A stretch of 64,000 nt of DNA, taken from contig CAVUCE010000021.1 of assembly GCA_963739985.1 (NCBI GenBank), forward strand, positions 62,001 through 126,000. Reading direction: 5' to 3'. Below are positions 9,614-20,348 of the stretch, piece after piece. How positions within the stretch are numbered: the stretch's first letter is position 1; each line of letters opens with the position of its first letter. A model generated the notes under the pieces. It was not told the DNA's origin. It did no database searches and saw nothing but the letters and a program-made list of their open reading frames with translations. Made by a program: the position numbers and the translations under genes. This DNA is from CAVUCE01 sp963739985 (GTDB taxonomy: Bacteria > Bacteroidota > Ignavibacteria > Ignavibacteriales > Ignavibacteriaceae).

Positions 9614-12462
9614 ATGAAATACAATAATCAGATTAGCAAAATCCTATTAGTCATTTTAATTCCATTTTGTATATATGGATTCAATTCCGCTAACAATAGT
9701 AAAGGACTTATTGTAAAGCACGGAAATGTTGCTTATATGGCAAACACCGTCGTTGTAAAATTAAAACCGCAGTTTTACAAGGGAAGATCAACAGCTTCAA
9801 CATTAACTACACAGTTTAATACAGCGTTCTCGGCGTATAATTTTTCATCCGCACAACAAATATTTGAAACGACACTAACTTCTGACGCAGTTGGATTGAA
9901 GCGCATAATGGAAATAAAATATACCGCTTCTGAAGATCCAGCAATTGTTGCATCGAAATTAAAAAAATTGAGTAATGTAGAATGGGCGGAACCTAAATTT
10001 TTAAGATTGCCATGTTTTGTCCCAAACGATAGCAGTTATAATTCAAGCAGGCAATGGAATCTATTTAAGATTCACGCAGAAGAAGCCTGGAATATTTCTA
10101 AAGGCGATACAAATATAATTATAGGAATTGTTGATACAGGCGTTGATTGGCCGCATCCCGATATTAAAGCAAATATGTGGTCAAAAATTGGTTACGATTT
10201 TGGCGGATTAAACGGCACACCGGATAACAATCCAATTGAAGATAATCCATATCATGGAACTTTTGTTGCGGGAATGGCTTCCGCTGTTACAAATAATAAT
10301 CGCGGAATAGCAGCAATTGGTTACAAAAGTAAATTAATGGCTGTTAAAACTGCGCGCGAAGATATGAAAGCCTCTGACGGCACGCCTTATATAGTTTATG
10401 GCTTTGAAGGAATTAAATATGCTGTCGATAATGGCGCAAAAGTTATTAACTGCAGTTGGGGCGGAAGCGGTTACTCTAATACTGAGCAAGATGTTATAAA
10501 TTACGCAGTTGAAAACGGAGCACTTGTAGTTGCTGCTGCCGGTAATGATAATTCTTCTGAAAATTTTTATCCTGCATCTTATAAAGGTGTTCTTTCTGTC
10601 GCCGCAACTGATCAAAATGATAATAGAACTTATTTTTCAAATTACGGGACAGATGTGGATGTAACCGCTCCCGGAATCGGACTTTATTCTACGTGGCAGC
10701 CAAATACATATTTAAGCAACGGAGCCGGAACATCTTTTTCTTCGCCGCAAGTTGCAGGTTTAGCTGCATTAGTTTTTGCTCATTTCCCAACATACACACC
10801 ACTGCAAGTTGCCGAACAAATAAGAGTGAACAGCGATAATATCGATTCGCTTAATCCGGCTTATAAAAACATGCTGGGCTATGGAAGAATTAACGCGTAC
10901 AAAGCTTTGGCTGATACAAATTCTGTTTCTGTTAGAGCTACTAATATTGTCCTTTCAGATGATGCACCCGGAGATAATAACGATGGAGTTTTTGAACCGG
11001 GTGAAACCATAAACGTTAAAGTAAAATATATGAATTATTTGCATCCCGTAAATAATTTAAGTGTTTCATTAGAGAGTAAATCAAGTTATGCTACAATACA
11101 AAACGGAAGTTTCAATGTTAATTCAATCGCTACACTTGATTCAACAAACAACTATGCATCGGTTTATTCATTTAAGATTGCTAATAATGTTCCTACGGAT
11201 GAGCAATTAATATTTAAATTAAATTATAGCGCAAACGGTTATTCCGATTTTCAATTGTTTAAAACCACCGTTAATATTTCATATTATACGCAATCGGGAA
11301 ATAACCTAGCTGTTACTTTAACTAGCAAAGGGAATTTTGGATACAATGATTATTCAACCAACCTTCAGGGAGATGGATTCAAATTTTTAGGAAGTAATAG
11401 TTTTTTATTCGAAGGAGCATTGATGATGGGAACTTCTGTCTCTCAAATCTCAGATGCCGCAAGAGGAATTGATCAATCGGTTGAAGATGCTTCTTTTAAT
11501 ATTGTATCTCCACTTAAAATATCAATTCCTGGAAAAGATGCTGATCAAGAAGGAGTGGCGATATTTAATGACGATGGACAAGGAAGCTCAAAACTTGGAA
11601 TTACTGCTACACAGATTTCTTACACTTATTCAGATTCGATAGATAATAATTATATAATTATTGCGCTATAATATTAAAAACAAAAATGCTTCCGCAATAT
11701 CTAATTTGTATGTTGGCTTATTTGCTGATTGGGATATGATTGACGGGGACGGAACCGGAGACATCACAAAATATGATAACGCCGGTAATTTCGGTTATGC
11801 ATATCATCAAGGCGGCAATCCCGATTCATATATTGGTTCAGCACTTAATTTCTTCAAGTAATTATGGGTATTGGGGAATATTAAACGATGGATCGGATAG
11901 CGGATTTCAAATTTACGACGGTTTTTCTAAAGATGAAAAATGGAAGGCTCTTTCTAGCGGAATAGGAAAAGCAAGTGCTGGTCCGGGAGATATTTCCGAA
12001 GTTACTTCCGGCGGGCCTTTTACAATTCCAGCCGGGCAGTCCGTAGATGTAGCTTTTGCCTTGGCGGCCGGGAATAATTTGTCAGAGTTAAGTTCGGCAG
12101 TTAATCGAGCAAGAGATAAGTATAATTCTATCATTACGGATGTAAGTGATTCTAAAAATACTTTACCAATTAATTTCGAATTAGCTCAGAACTATCCAAA
12201 TCCGTTTAATCCCTCAACAACGATAAAATTTTCAATTCCCAGCGTAGTGGACGCAAACTTTGCGTCCACTACCGCACATGTTACGCTTATAGTTTACAAT
12301 TTACTTGGACAAAAAGTAGCGACACTTGTAAACAGGGAAATGCAGCCCGGTTATCATGAAGTAAAATTTGATGCGGGCAAATTAAGCAGCGGAGTATATA
12401 TTTATAGTCTAAAGGCGGGAAAAAATTTTACTGCTATAAAGAAAATGATTTTGATGAAGTAA
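9614..12462 (+). pseudogene. T9SS-sorted subtilisin-like (S8) serine protease, two frameshifts
   Basis: Three consecutive frames together encode one protein of about 948 residues: 9614-11671, then a short middle piece to about 11861, then 11850-12462. The first piece has a signal peptide, an inhibitor-like propeptide and a complete S8 triad: D174 in GIVDTGVDW, H214 in PYHGTFVAGMAS and S374 in GTSFSSPQVAGL. The middle piece (ISNLYVGLFADWDM) and the last piece (NYPNPFNP, GQKVATLVN, SSGVYIYSL, KKMILMK) complete a normal T9SS-exported subtilase. Each junction needs removal of one base: near 11663 (IIIRYNIKN reads through) and near 11845-11852 (LISSSNYGYWG). These are either sequencing errors or true inactivating mutations. 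The translated 3' end includes an in-frame palindromic insert. Confidence 0.85.
12244..12272. repeat. In-frame GGACGCAAA palindrome, copy A
   Basis: A perfect 14-bp inverted repeat (GTAGTGGACGCAAA, one-base centre) lies inside the sorting-domain coding sequence of the subtilase. It is translated as VVDANFAST, a segment absent from the same position in the GLUG-protein sorting domains, which read FALPVQSNVTL directly. Copies B, C and D lie at 19885, 20649 and 24597. Confidence 0.85.
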
Positions 12463-13144
12463 ACCGACTACTGTTAGCTTGAAAATATAATTCAAAGATA
12501 AATGGCCCATCATCGGAATATTTATATTTCGTTTTTATTGTGTGATATCATTTTACTAACAAAAACTTGCATTAGTATATATAACTGCAGTTGAGGCATT
12601 GCACAAAATATTAAAGACTTGAATCGTATATTCTTTTTAATTTTGAAACATTAAAGATGGTTACTGCTTTCCATTGGAGCGTTTATAATAATTACAGATC
12701 TAAAAGAGGCAAAGAATAATTTTAAATAAATACAAATTGCCAAATCCAACTTGCAAATTATTTGGAACATAACTCGGATTACATATTAATAAATATTGAA
12801 ATTAAAAGAACGGATGATCTTTCCGTAACCTAAAAAATCACAGAATAAAACTCTGATGCAGAAATAGTAATAGTTCCCGGCCACAACAATCCCAAGTTGC
12901 GGAATGCCTCAATGTCTTTGAGGGCAGTTGCAGAATAACAAATTTGTCATTTCGAAGGAGTCTTCGAATGAGAAATCTTTTGATTTTGACACCAAACCAA
13001 TGAAAGAGATTTCTCTTACGATAAATCAAATTGATAATTATGCAACAACCTGCTTTGGTGCCAAAGCTTTTGTTTTAAAAGATAACTTAATTGAACTTGA
13101 ACTATTTATTAACCAAAAAACTAAAACAAAATGAGGGTACCTAA
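12463..13144. other. Gene-poor gap with dispersed-repeat fragments
   Basis: No convincing gene in about 680 nt. A 68-codon open frame at 12928-13134 is rejected as it runs across repeat sequence. At 12944-13020 there is a GTCATTTCGAAGGAGTCTTC-type dispersed repeat with a 9-bp inverted pair (GAGAAATCT / AGATTTCTC). Words such as CAAATTGCCAAATCC near 12735 resemble the AT-rich foldback family. The promoter of the next gene must lie in the last 100 nt, but I could not place it. Confidence 0.5.
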
Positions 13145-15883
13145 TTGTACAAAATGGTGAAAGAAATATTTGGGTTTGCTAATGCTTTCGTATTTTTTAT
13201 GATTTTATTCTCCGCAGTCGGGATCAAAGCGCAAACCGCAACAATTCCATCCGGCAGCGGCACAAGCAGCGATCCATATAAGATAGCTACGCTTGATAAT
13301 TTGTATTGGCTTAGCCAAACCACTTCGGCTTGGGCAGCGGGAACATACTTTATCCAAACTGCCAATATTGATGCTTCCTCAACTTCAGGTTGGGATAGTG
13401 GAGCCGGTTTTAGTCCCATTGGAAGCACATCCATATTATTTCAAGGAAATTACAATGGTAAAGGCCATACTATTGACGCGCTGTACATCAACAGGCCGAC
13501 ATTAGATAGATTAGGACTATTTGGAACTATCTCTTATACAAATGTTGACAGCCTGGGATTAACTAATGTTAATATAACAGGCGGTACAGGAGCTGTGGGT
13601 GCTGTGCTGGCAATAAATAGAGGTTCAACAATTTCAAACTGTTATTCAACAGGCACAATTACCAGCAATGCCGCATCAGTAGGCGGGATAATAGGATATA
13701 ACAATAGTTATTGTACGGTGTCTAATTGTTATTCCACAATTTCCATATCAGGCAGCGGTTCAACTAATGTTGGCGGATTGGTAGGAATTAATTATTCAGA
13801 TGGTACAGGCAGCGGTACAGTATCCAACTGTTATGCCATAGGGGCAATTACCTCGAGTGCTACATATTTAGGCGGGTTCTGCGGAAATAATAACGGTACA
13901 ATAACTGGTAGTTTTTGGAATACAGATATAATATCTACAGGTATAGGCACCGGAACTACGACAGGAGCTACCGGTAAAAACACATCCCAAATGAAAACCG
14001 AATCTACCTTCACCAATGCCGGATGGGACTTTAAAGGAGAAACAACTAATGGAACACAAGATATATGGAACATTAATACTTACGACAATTCAGCCTACCC
14101 GTTTTTGTCATGGCAGTATCCCAACGAACCGGGACAAACCATGCCACAGGGAAGCGGCACTTCAGCAGATCCCTATCAAATTGCCACTTTGGATAACCTT
14201 TATTGGGTAACACAAAACGGATCTTCATGGGGGAAGTATTTTAAGCAAACTGCAGATATAGACGCTTCTTCAAGTTCAAGCTGGAGCGGAGGTTTCCCGC
14301 CTATAGGAGGTAGCTCATATTTTAGTGGTAATTATGATGGAGGTGGTCATACAATTAGCGGAATATATATCAATAATTCTTCTTTAGACTTCGCGGCGCT
14401 TTTTGCAGCTATTGAATATTATGCTGTTATTAAAAATCTTGGGGTTACCAATGTGAATATTACCGGTAATAACAATGTTGGAGCAATTGTAGGATTCGGC
14501 TTTGGCGGAACTATTGACAATTGTTATTCAACCGGTTCTGTAAAAGGTGATTCTACTGTTGGCGGTATTATTGGATATGCTGCAAGTGCGGTATCTTTTT
14601 CTAATAGTTATATTTTTAATATGACCGGGTGTTATTCAACCGCTTCGGTTTCTGCCAATTATGAAGCGGGGGGACTTATAGGCGATGCTTCGGGAAATAC
14701 AAGTGATACTACTTCTTTTAAGTTAACTTACTGCTATTCAAGTGGTCTTCTTTCATGTCCTACAATAGCAGGGGGAATTACTGGCAAAGTCACTAACGGT
14801 TTTATTAGTAATTCATATTCAACCAAGACGCTTTATTGTAAAATTACAGCTGGAGGTATTGCAGGAACTGGCAGCGGTGCAACTATAAGCAATTGTTATT
14901 ATTATGGCTATTTATACTTTAACTCGGGAACAGGTAATCAGGATGGCGGACTTGTTGGAGTGAATAACAGCGGAACAATTAATAACTGCTATGCAGTTGT
15001 TAATAATAATGTGACTTACGGCATTGATCTAGCTACTTATCAAATAGGAGGATTAGTTGGGTTAAATGGTTCCGGAACCACAACCAATTCCTTTTGGGAT
15101 GAAGACTATTCGGGGTTAAATTATAGTGCGGGAGGTACCGGTAAAACAACCACGCAGATGAAAACCAGCTCGACATTTTTGAATGCAGGCTGGTCTTCAT
15201 CGGTTTGGTATAGAGATAACTCATATAATAGTGGATATCCTTATTTAGCATGGCAGCATCCTAGCGGAACTCCGTTGCCTGTTGAGTTAACTTCTTTCAC
15301 GGCAACAATAAATAAAAATAAAGTAGAGTTAAATTGGAAAACCGTAACGGAAGTTAATAATTACGGGTTTGAGATTCAGAGAAAAATTAACAATTCACAA
15401 TTAATAATGAATAATTGGGAAAAGATAGGCTTTGTAAAAGGCAGCGGTACTTCAAATTCAGCCAAAGAATATTCTTACACTGATGATGAAGTGAATAAGG
15501 GGAAATATTCATACCGATTAAAACAAATCGATAACGATGGAAAATACAAATACTCAAATATTATTAATGTAACTGTAGATAACATACCAACTAAATTTAC
15601 TCTTGATCAGAATTATCCAAATCCATTTAATCCTACGACAACAATAAATTTTGCTCTGCCGGTACAATCAAATGTTACACTGACGATTTATAATTCATTA
15701 GGGCAAAAAGTAGCTACACTTGTTAACGGAGTATATTCTGCCGGAAATCATTCGGTTAATTTTAATGCGAGCCGGTTAAGCAGCGGTGTATATATATATA
15801 GATTACAAACTGCCTCATCAACTAACTCGCTAAGTTTGGGAAGCACTTTTAGCGAAATTAAAAAAATGGAGTTGTTGAAGTAG
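13145..15883 (+). CDS. GLUG-repeat surface protein with T9SS sorting domain
   Basis: A 912-residue exported protein. The TTG at 13145 is favoured as start because a GAGGGT ribosome site ends 7 nt upstream; an ATG follows three codons later. A signal peptide (to about residue 29) precedes two large modules, each opening with GSGTSSDPYKIATLDNLYW-like sequence and IDAS. These modules then run through several GLUG motifs of the form GGLVGxN.....NCYSTG (about residues 120-270 and 420-650). After these come a PVELTSFTATINKNKVELNW immunoglobulin-like domain and the C-terminal T9SS signal (NYPNPFNP to KKMELLK). GLUG repeats occur in bacterial surface adhesins and peptidases; no catalytic domain is seen, so adhesion or a structural surface role is an inference. 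A close paralogue follows at 15924. Confidence 0.88.
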   Translation: MYKMVKEIFGFANAFVFFMILFSAVGIKAQTATIPSGSGTSSDPYKIATLDNLYWLSQTTSAWAAGTYFIQTANIDASSTSGWDSGAGFSPIGSTSILFQGNYNGKGHTIDALYINRPTLDRLGLFGTISYTNVDSLGLTNVNITGGTGAVGAVLAINRGSTISNCYSTGTITSNAASVGGIIGYNNSYCTVSNCYSTISISGSGSTNVGGLVGINYSDGTGSGTVSNCYAIGAITSSATYLGGFCGNNNGTITGSFWNTDIISTGIGTGTTTGATGKNTSQMKTESTFTNAGWDFKGETTNGTQDIWNINTYDNSAYPFLSWQYPNEPGQTMPQGSGTSADPYQIATLDNLYWVTQNGSSWGKYFKQTADIDASSSSSWSGGFPPIGGSSYFSGNYDGGGHTISGIYINNSSLDFAALFAAIEYYAVIKNLGVTNVNITGNNNVGAIVGFGFGGTIDNCYSTGSVKGDSTVGGIIGYAASAVSFSNSYIFNMTGCYSTASVSANYEAGGLIGDASGNTSDTTSFKLTYCYSSGLLSCPTIAGGITGKVTNGFISNSYSTKTLYCKITAGGIAGTGSGATISNCYYYGYLYFNSGTGNQDGGLVGVNNSGTINNCYAVVNNNVTYGIDLATYQIGGLVGLNGSGTTTNSFWDEDYSGLNYSAGGTGKTTTQMKTSSTFLNAGWSSSVWYRDNSYNSGYPYLAWQHPSGTPLPVELTSFTATINKNKVELNWKTVTEVNNYGFEIQRKINNSQLIMNNWEKIGFVKGSGTSNSAKEYSYTDDEVNKGKYSYRLKQIDNDGKYKYSNIINVTVDNIPTKFTLDQNYPNPFNPTTTINFALPVQSNVTLTIYNSLGQKVATLVNGVYSAGNHSVNFNASRLSSGVYIYRLQTASSTNSLSLGSTFSEIKKMELLK
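15386..15417. repeat. In-frame AATTCACAATTAA-type repeat, copy 1
   Basis: AT-rich block ATTAACAATTCACAATTAAT plus the following 12 nt, translated as INNSQLIMNN within the domain before the sorting signal. Near-identical copies sit at the same protein position at 18121, 19606 and 24074, and the same word type (ATTAACAATTTATAATTAAG) occurs between genes at 63329. Confidence 0.65.
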
Positions 15884-15923
15884 CATAAAACTTAATAATA
15901 TCTAAAAAATTAAGGATTTAGTT

Positions 15924-18589
15924 TTGAAAATAATACGGAAGAGGTTGATTGTTATTGTCTTTTTACAAAGCCTGTTTTTAGGCGGCTCGTTTGCACAGAC
16001 CGCAACCGCTCCATCCGGCAGCGGTACAAGCAGTGATCCGTATAAGATAGCAACGCTTAATAACCTTTACTGGGTAACACAAAACTCACAGGATGTAAGT
16101 AAAATGTATATAAAGCAAACGGCAGATATTGATGCTTCATCAAGTTCAAGCTGGAACGGAGGTAAGGGTTTCACGCCTATTGGAGACTCAGGATTTGTTA
16201 ATTGTTATTACGATGGTGCGGGGCATACAATAAACGGAATATATATAAACGATCCTTCCAGGCAATTGGTAGGTCTTTTTTCAGATTTAGAGTTTGGTTC
16301 TGTTAAAAATCTTGGCCTTACAAACGTAAATATTACTGGAGGGAAATATGTGGGAGCCATTGCGGGAGAGGACGGAAGCTCAAATTATGATTATTGTTAT
16401 TCAACTGGTTCTGTTAAAGGAGACACTATAGTAGGGGGGCTCATTGGAGCAACAGGTTCGGCAGAAAATCCGAATTGGCAAAATCAAATCCCTAGTCACT
16501 GGATCGGATGTTATTCAAGCGCTTCGGTTGATGCCCGTTATGAAGCCGGGGGACTTATGGGCATTGCAACAGGAAATATGATTGATACTACCGTCTTTAC
16601 AATAACCAATTGTTATTATAGCGGTACAGTTTTTTGCTCTAATTTAGCCGGAGGAATTACAAGCTCTCTTCAAGACGCTATTCTTAGTAATTCATACGCA
16701 ACCGGTACTGTTTTTTGTAGTATCTTAGCCGGGGGTATTACGGGACAAAATCATTATTCTACTATAAAAAATTGTTTCTTTTATGGAAAATTTAATTTTG
16801 GAACCGGGCTCGATGATGGTGGGATCGTAGGATATAATTCCGGGGGAGTAATTAATAACTGTTATGCAGTTTTTAGTTATTATACAACATTTGGGGTTGA
16901 TGAAGTCGCAAATCATATTGGGGGATTAGTAGGATTAAATCATGATTCCGGGACAGCAATTAATTCATTCTGGGATACAACTTATTCCGGATCAGTTTAT
17001 AGCGCCATAGGTGACGGCAAAACAACCAGCCAGATGAAATCAAGCGTTACATTTTTGACTTCAGGCTGGGATCCTTCTGTTTGGTATAGAGATAATTCAT
17101 ATAATAGTGGTTATCCATATCTGGCCTGGCAAAAGCCTACCGGAACATCCTTGCTGGCACCTTTCGTACCTTCAGGTAATGGTACTTCAGCCGATCCTTA
17201 CAGGATTGCCAGCTTAAATAATCTTCTTTGGTTAAGTCAAGATTCCTCTTCCTGGGGCAGTCATTTTATTCAAACATCCGATATTGATGCATCAACTACA
17301 AAAACCTGGGATTCAGGGCAGGTTTTTCACCCATTGGAAACAGCTCTACATTTTTTACGGGAAATTACAATGGAAAAGGTCATACAATTGACAATCTGTA
17401 CATTAACAGGCCGACACTAGATAGATTAGGACTATTTGGAACTATCGCCTATTCAAGTATTGATAGTTTGGGAGTAACCAATGTTGATATAAACGGCGGT
17501 ACAGGCGCAATAGGCGGTGTGTCGGGAGTTGATAGAAATTCAACCATTTCGGACTGTTATTCAACAGGCACAATTACCAGTGATGGCACAGAGGTTGGCG
17601 GGATAATAGGATATAATAATAGTAGTTGTATCGTGTCTAATTGTTATTCCACAGTTTCCATATCAGGAAGTGGTTCCTCTTATGTCGGTGGATTGGTAGG
17701 CATTAATTATACAAGCGGCACAGTATCCAACTGTTATGCCGCAGGGGTAGTTACTTCCAATGCAACTGATTTAGGCAGTTTTTGCGGACGTAATATAGGT
17801 TCGATAACAAGTAGTTTCTGGAATTCGGACACTTTAGCTACTGGTATCGCCAATGGAACAACAACAGGAGCAACCGGAAAAACCACAACCAAGATGAAAA
17901 TCGATTCTACATTTTTGAATGCCGGCTGGTCTCCTTCGGTCTGGTATAGAGATAACTCATATAATAGTGGATATCCTTATTTAGCATGGCAGCATCCTAG
18001 CGGAACACCGTTGCCTGTTGAGTTAACTTCTTTCACGGCAACAATAAATAAAGATAAAGTAGAGTTAAATTGGAAAACCGTATCGGAAGTTAATAATTAC
18101 GGGTTTGAGATTCAGAGAAAAATTAACAATTCACAATTAACAATGAATAATTGGGAAAAGATAGGCTTTGTAAAAGGCAGCGGTACCTCAAATTCAGCCA
18201 AAGAATATTTTTACACTGATGATGAAGTGAATAACGGGAAATATTCTTATCGCTTAAAACAAATTGATAATGACGGGCAATACAAATACTCAAATGTGGT
18301 TGATGTAAATGTAGATAACAGACCTACTGAATTTGCTCTTTCTCAGAATTATCCAAATCCGTTTAATCCTACAACAACCATAAATTTTGCACTGCCTTTA
18401 CAATCGAACGTTACACTGACGATTTATAATTCATTAGGCCAGAAAGTGACTACAATTATTAACGGTGTACTTCCGGCGGGAAATCACTCTGTAAACTTTA
18501 ATGCTAGCCGGTTAAGCAGCGGAATTTATATATATCAATTGAGAGCCGGGAATTTTATACAGACAAAGAAACTGGTTTTGATGAAGTAG
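15924..18589 (+). pseudogene. GLUG-repeat T9SS surface protein, one frameshift
   Basis: A paralogue of the preceding gene, starting at a TTG with an AAGGA site 7 nt upstream. The first frame (15924 to about 17317) carries a signal peptide, the GSGTSSDPYKIATLNNLYWV module opener and GLUG motifs. The second frame (about 17318-18589) carries more GLUG motifs, the PVELTSF domain and the T9SS tail ending KKLVLMK. The reading frame breaks near 17315-17320: adding one G to GATTCAGGGCAGG restores SGAGFSPIGNSSTFFTGNYNGKGHTID, which is what the paralogue encodes at that place. The intact product would be about 888 residues. Long stretches at its 3' end are almost identical at DNA level to 15180-15560 of the neighbour. 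Error or true mutation cannot be separated here. Confidence 0.82.
18121..18153. repeat. In-frame AATTCACAATTAA-type repeat, copy 2
   Basis: Same block as at 15386, beginning AATTAACAATTCACAATTAA, translated as INNSQLTMNN between EIQRK and WEKIGFVKG. Confidence 0.65.
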
Positions 18590-18941
18590 TAAAAGTTGTA
18601 AGTAGTTTGTTGTGCGTTGTATGTTGTCCGTCGTATAACGCATAACGTTTTTACGTCTTACTTTTCCAGACTGCATCTTAAATACATGAGTGTGAATTGC
18701 TATTGTCACTTCGATCCCGGTTTGCCGGGGGAGAAGTCTTCAAGATTTAAAAAGATTTCTCACTCGTCCGTCGGTCGCCGGACTCATTAGGAATGACAGG
18801 AAATAATTTCAATGCAGTTCCAATGTCTAACTAAATAATTTAAATAGAGTATTGCTTATCACTACTTAAATTAAAAATATAACATAAGTTTTGTCACTCG
18901 CGGATCTGCAATAAAAATAGGTAATTAAAAGGATGTTGTCC
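18590..18941. other. Gene-free gap with decayed repeats
   Basis: About 350 nt without a gene. The first part (18593-18665) is a GTTGTAAGTAGTTTGTTGTG / CATAACGTTTTTACGTCTTAC pair that looks like a decayed foldback. At 18704-18798 a dispersed repeat starts TGTCACTTCGATCCCGG and ends AGGAATGACA, with inverted ends. A GG-rich ribosome site (AAAAGG) precedes the next start codon. Confidence 0.5.
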
Positions 18942-19605
18942 ATGAAAAGTGTTTTTACTTACAAATTTTCTTATAATAAACAAAAAGATGTATTTGACGG
19001 AAGTAAAAGCAAATTAAATACATTCTTGAATCGTTTGTTCCTAATTATATTTCTATGCAACGGTATTTTATTTTCACAAACACTAGGTTTTGAAGGGCAA
19101 GCTTTTGGTACTCAAAACTGGACGGAAAACGGAATAAATTGGACGTTAGGCTCTAATGCTGATATTCGAGATTATAACGGTACCGCACACTCGGGAACCA
19201 ATGCCGCAATGTTAGCGGTTCGATGGTGATTATCTTACTTCCAACCATATAATCAATGTTTCCTCGATGTGGATAATGGCGGACGATAATGGTGGAACGA
19301 CTGGTTATACTGGCGTTACTATTAACGCTTATAATTCAGTTGGAGCTTTGGTAGGTTCTAAAACATATACCGGACAATATTCTTATGAACAAGTCGCTTT
19401 TTCAAATTTTTCTTCTATAACAAAACTTGTTTTTAATTATGGTGGAAGTCCAACAATATTTATAGATGATATTTCTTACACCGATCATGGAGCATTACCG
19501 GTTGAACTTGTGAACTTTTCAGCTATTTTAATTAACGATAAAATAAACCTTAAATGGCTGACAGCAACAGAAGTAAACAATTATGGATTTGAAATTCAGA
19601 AAAAA

Positions 19606-19638
19606 ATTTACAATTCACAATTAACAATGAATAATTGG
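19606..19638. repeat. In-frame AATTCACAATTAA-type repeat, copy 3
   Basis: Block TTTACAATTCACAATTAACA plus the following 13 nt, translated as IYNSQLTMNN between EIQKK and WEKVGFVKG. Confidence 0.65.
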
Positions 19639-19884
19639 GAGAAAGTTGGGTTTGTTAAAGGTGCCGGTAATTCTAATTCGCAAAAGAGTTATTCATTTGT
19701 TGATGAAAACCCAACAAACGGAAAAATAGAATACAGATTAAAGCAAGTTGATAATGACGGGAAATTCAAATATTCAAAAGTTATAAACATAGATATTAAA
19801 AATATTCCGTCTGAATTTTCACTTGGTCAAAATTATCCGAATCCATTCAATCCAACGACAAAGATAAAATTTTCAATTCCCAGC

Positions 19885-19913
19885 GTGGTGGACGCAAACT
19901 TTGCGTCCACTAC
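19885..19913. repeat. In-frame GGACGCAAA palindrome, copy B
   Basis: Same 29-nt palindrome as copy A with one change (GTGGTGG for GTAGTGG) that leaves a G-U pair in the RNA stem. It is translated as VVDANFAST at the same position of the sorting domain. Confidence 0.85.
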
Positions 19914-20129
19914 CGCACATGTTACGCTTATAGTTTACAATTTACTTGGACAAAAAGTTGCTACACTTGTAAACGGTGAGTTATCATCAGGTAATCACTC
20001 GGTAAGTTTTGATGCTAGCAAATTAAGCAGCGGAGTATATATTTATCGCCTTAAAGCGGGAAATAATTTTACTGCAATAAAGAAAATGATTTTGATGAAA
20101 TAATTGTGTTAATTAAAAAAGGTATTAAC

Positions 20130-20184
20130 GAGACAATGTGGATTTTGTAAAACTAGTTTTGAACATCCGGGTTGTCTCTTTTTT
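20130..20184 (+). terminator. Intrinsic terminator
   Basis: GAGACAA pairs with TTGTCTC around a long loop that has a further GGAT/ATCC pair, and a TTTTTTATTTT tract follows. It lies 27 nt after the stop of the frameshifted T9SS gene. Confidence 0.7.
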
Positions 20185-20348
20185 ATTTTATCTTTGACCT
20201 TCCGAAAATATTAATCGCAAAATCCTCTCAAAAAGAATATTCCCGGACATCGCATTATCATGCTATTGAAAAGAAAGATGGCGATTTATATCTTTTTTAT
20301 AAAATTTATAACAGTAGGAGAATAAGTATTTAACAAAGAGAAGTTGCT

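Larger units (their letters stand above)
18942..20103 (+). pseudogene. T9SS-sorted exported protein, one frameshift
   Basis: Two frames form one protein of about 386 residues. The ATG at 18942 is preferred to the one at 18933 because the AAAAGG site ends 9 nt before it. The first frame gives a long N-region and hydrophobic signal segment (FLNRLFLIIFLCNGILFSQ), then LGFEGQAFGTQNWTENGINW. The frame is lost near 19205-19220; removing one base restores FDGDYLTSNHIINVSSMWIM and joins to the second frame. That part has a beta-rich region with GGSPTIFIDDISYTDHG, as in carbohydrate-binding or PEP-CTERM-like jelly-roll domains, then the PVELVNF domain and a full T9SS signal. The function of the central domain is not known. 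It contains both in-frame repeats discussed elsewhere. Confidence 0.78.

Noticed and set aside
12928..13134. 68-codon open frame before the first GLUG gene
   Set aside because: It runs through the dispersed GTCATTTCGAAGGAG repeat and its inverted pair, so the frame comes from repeat sequence.
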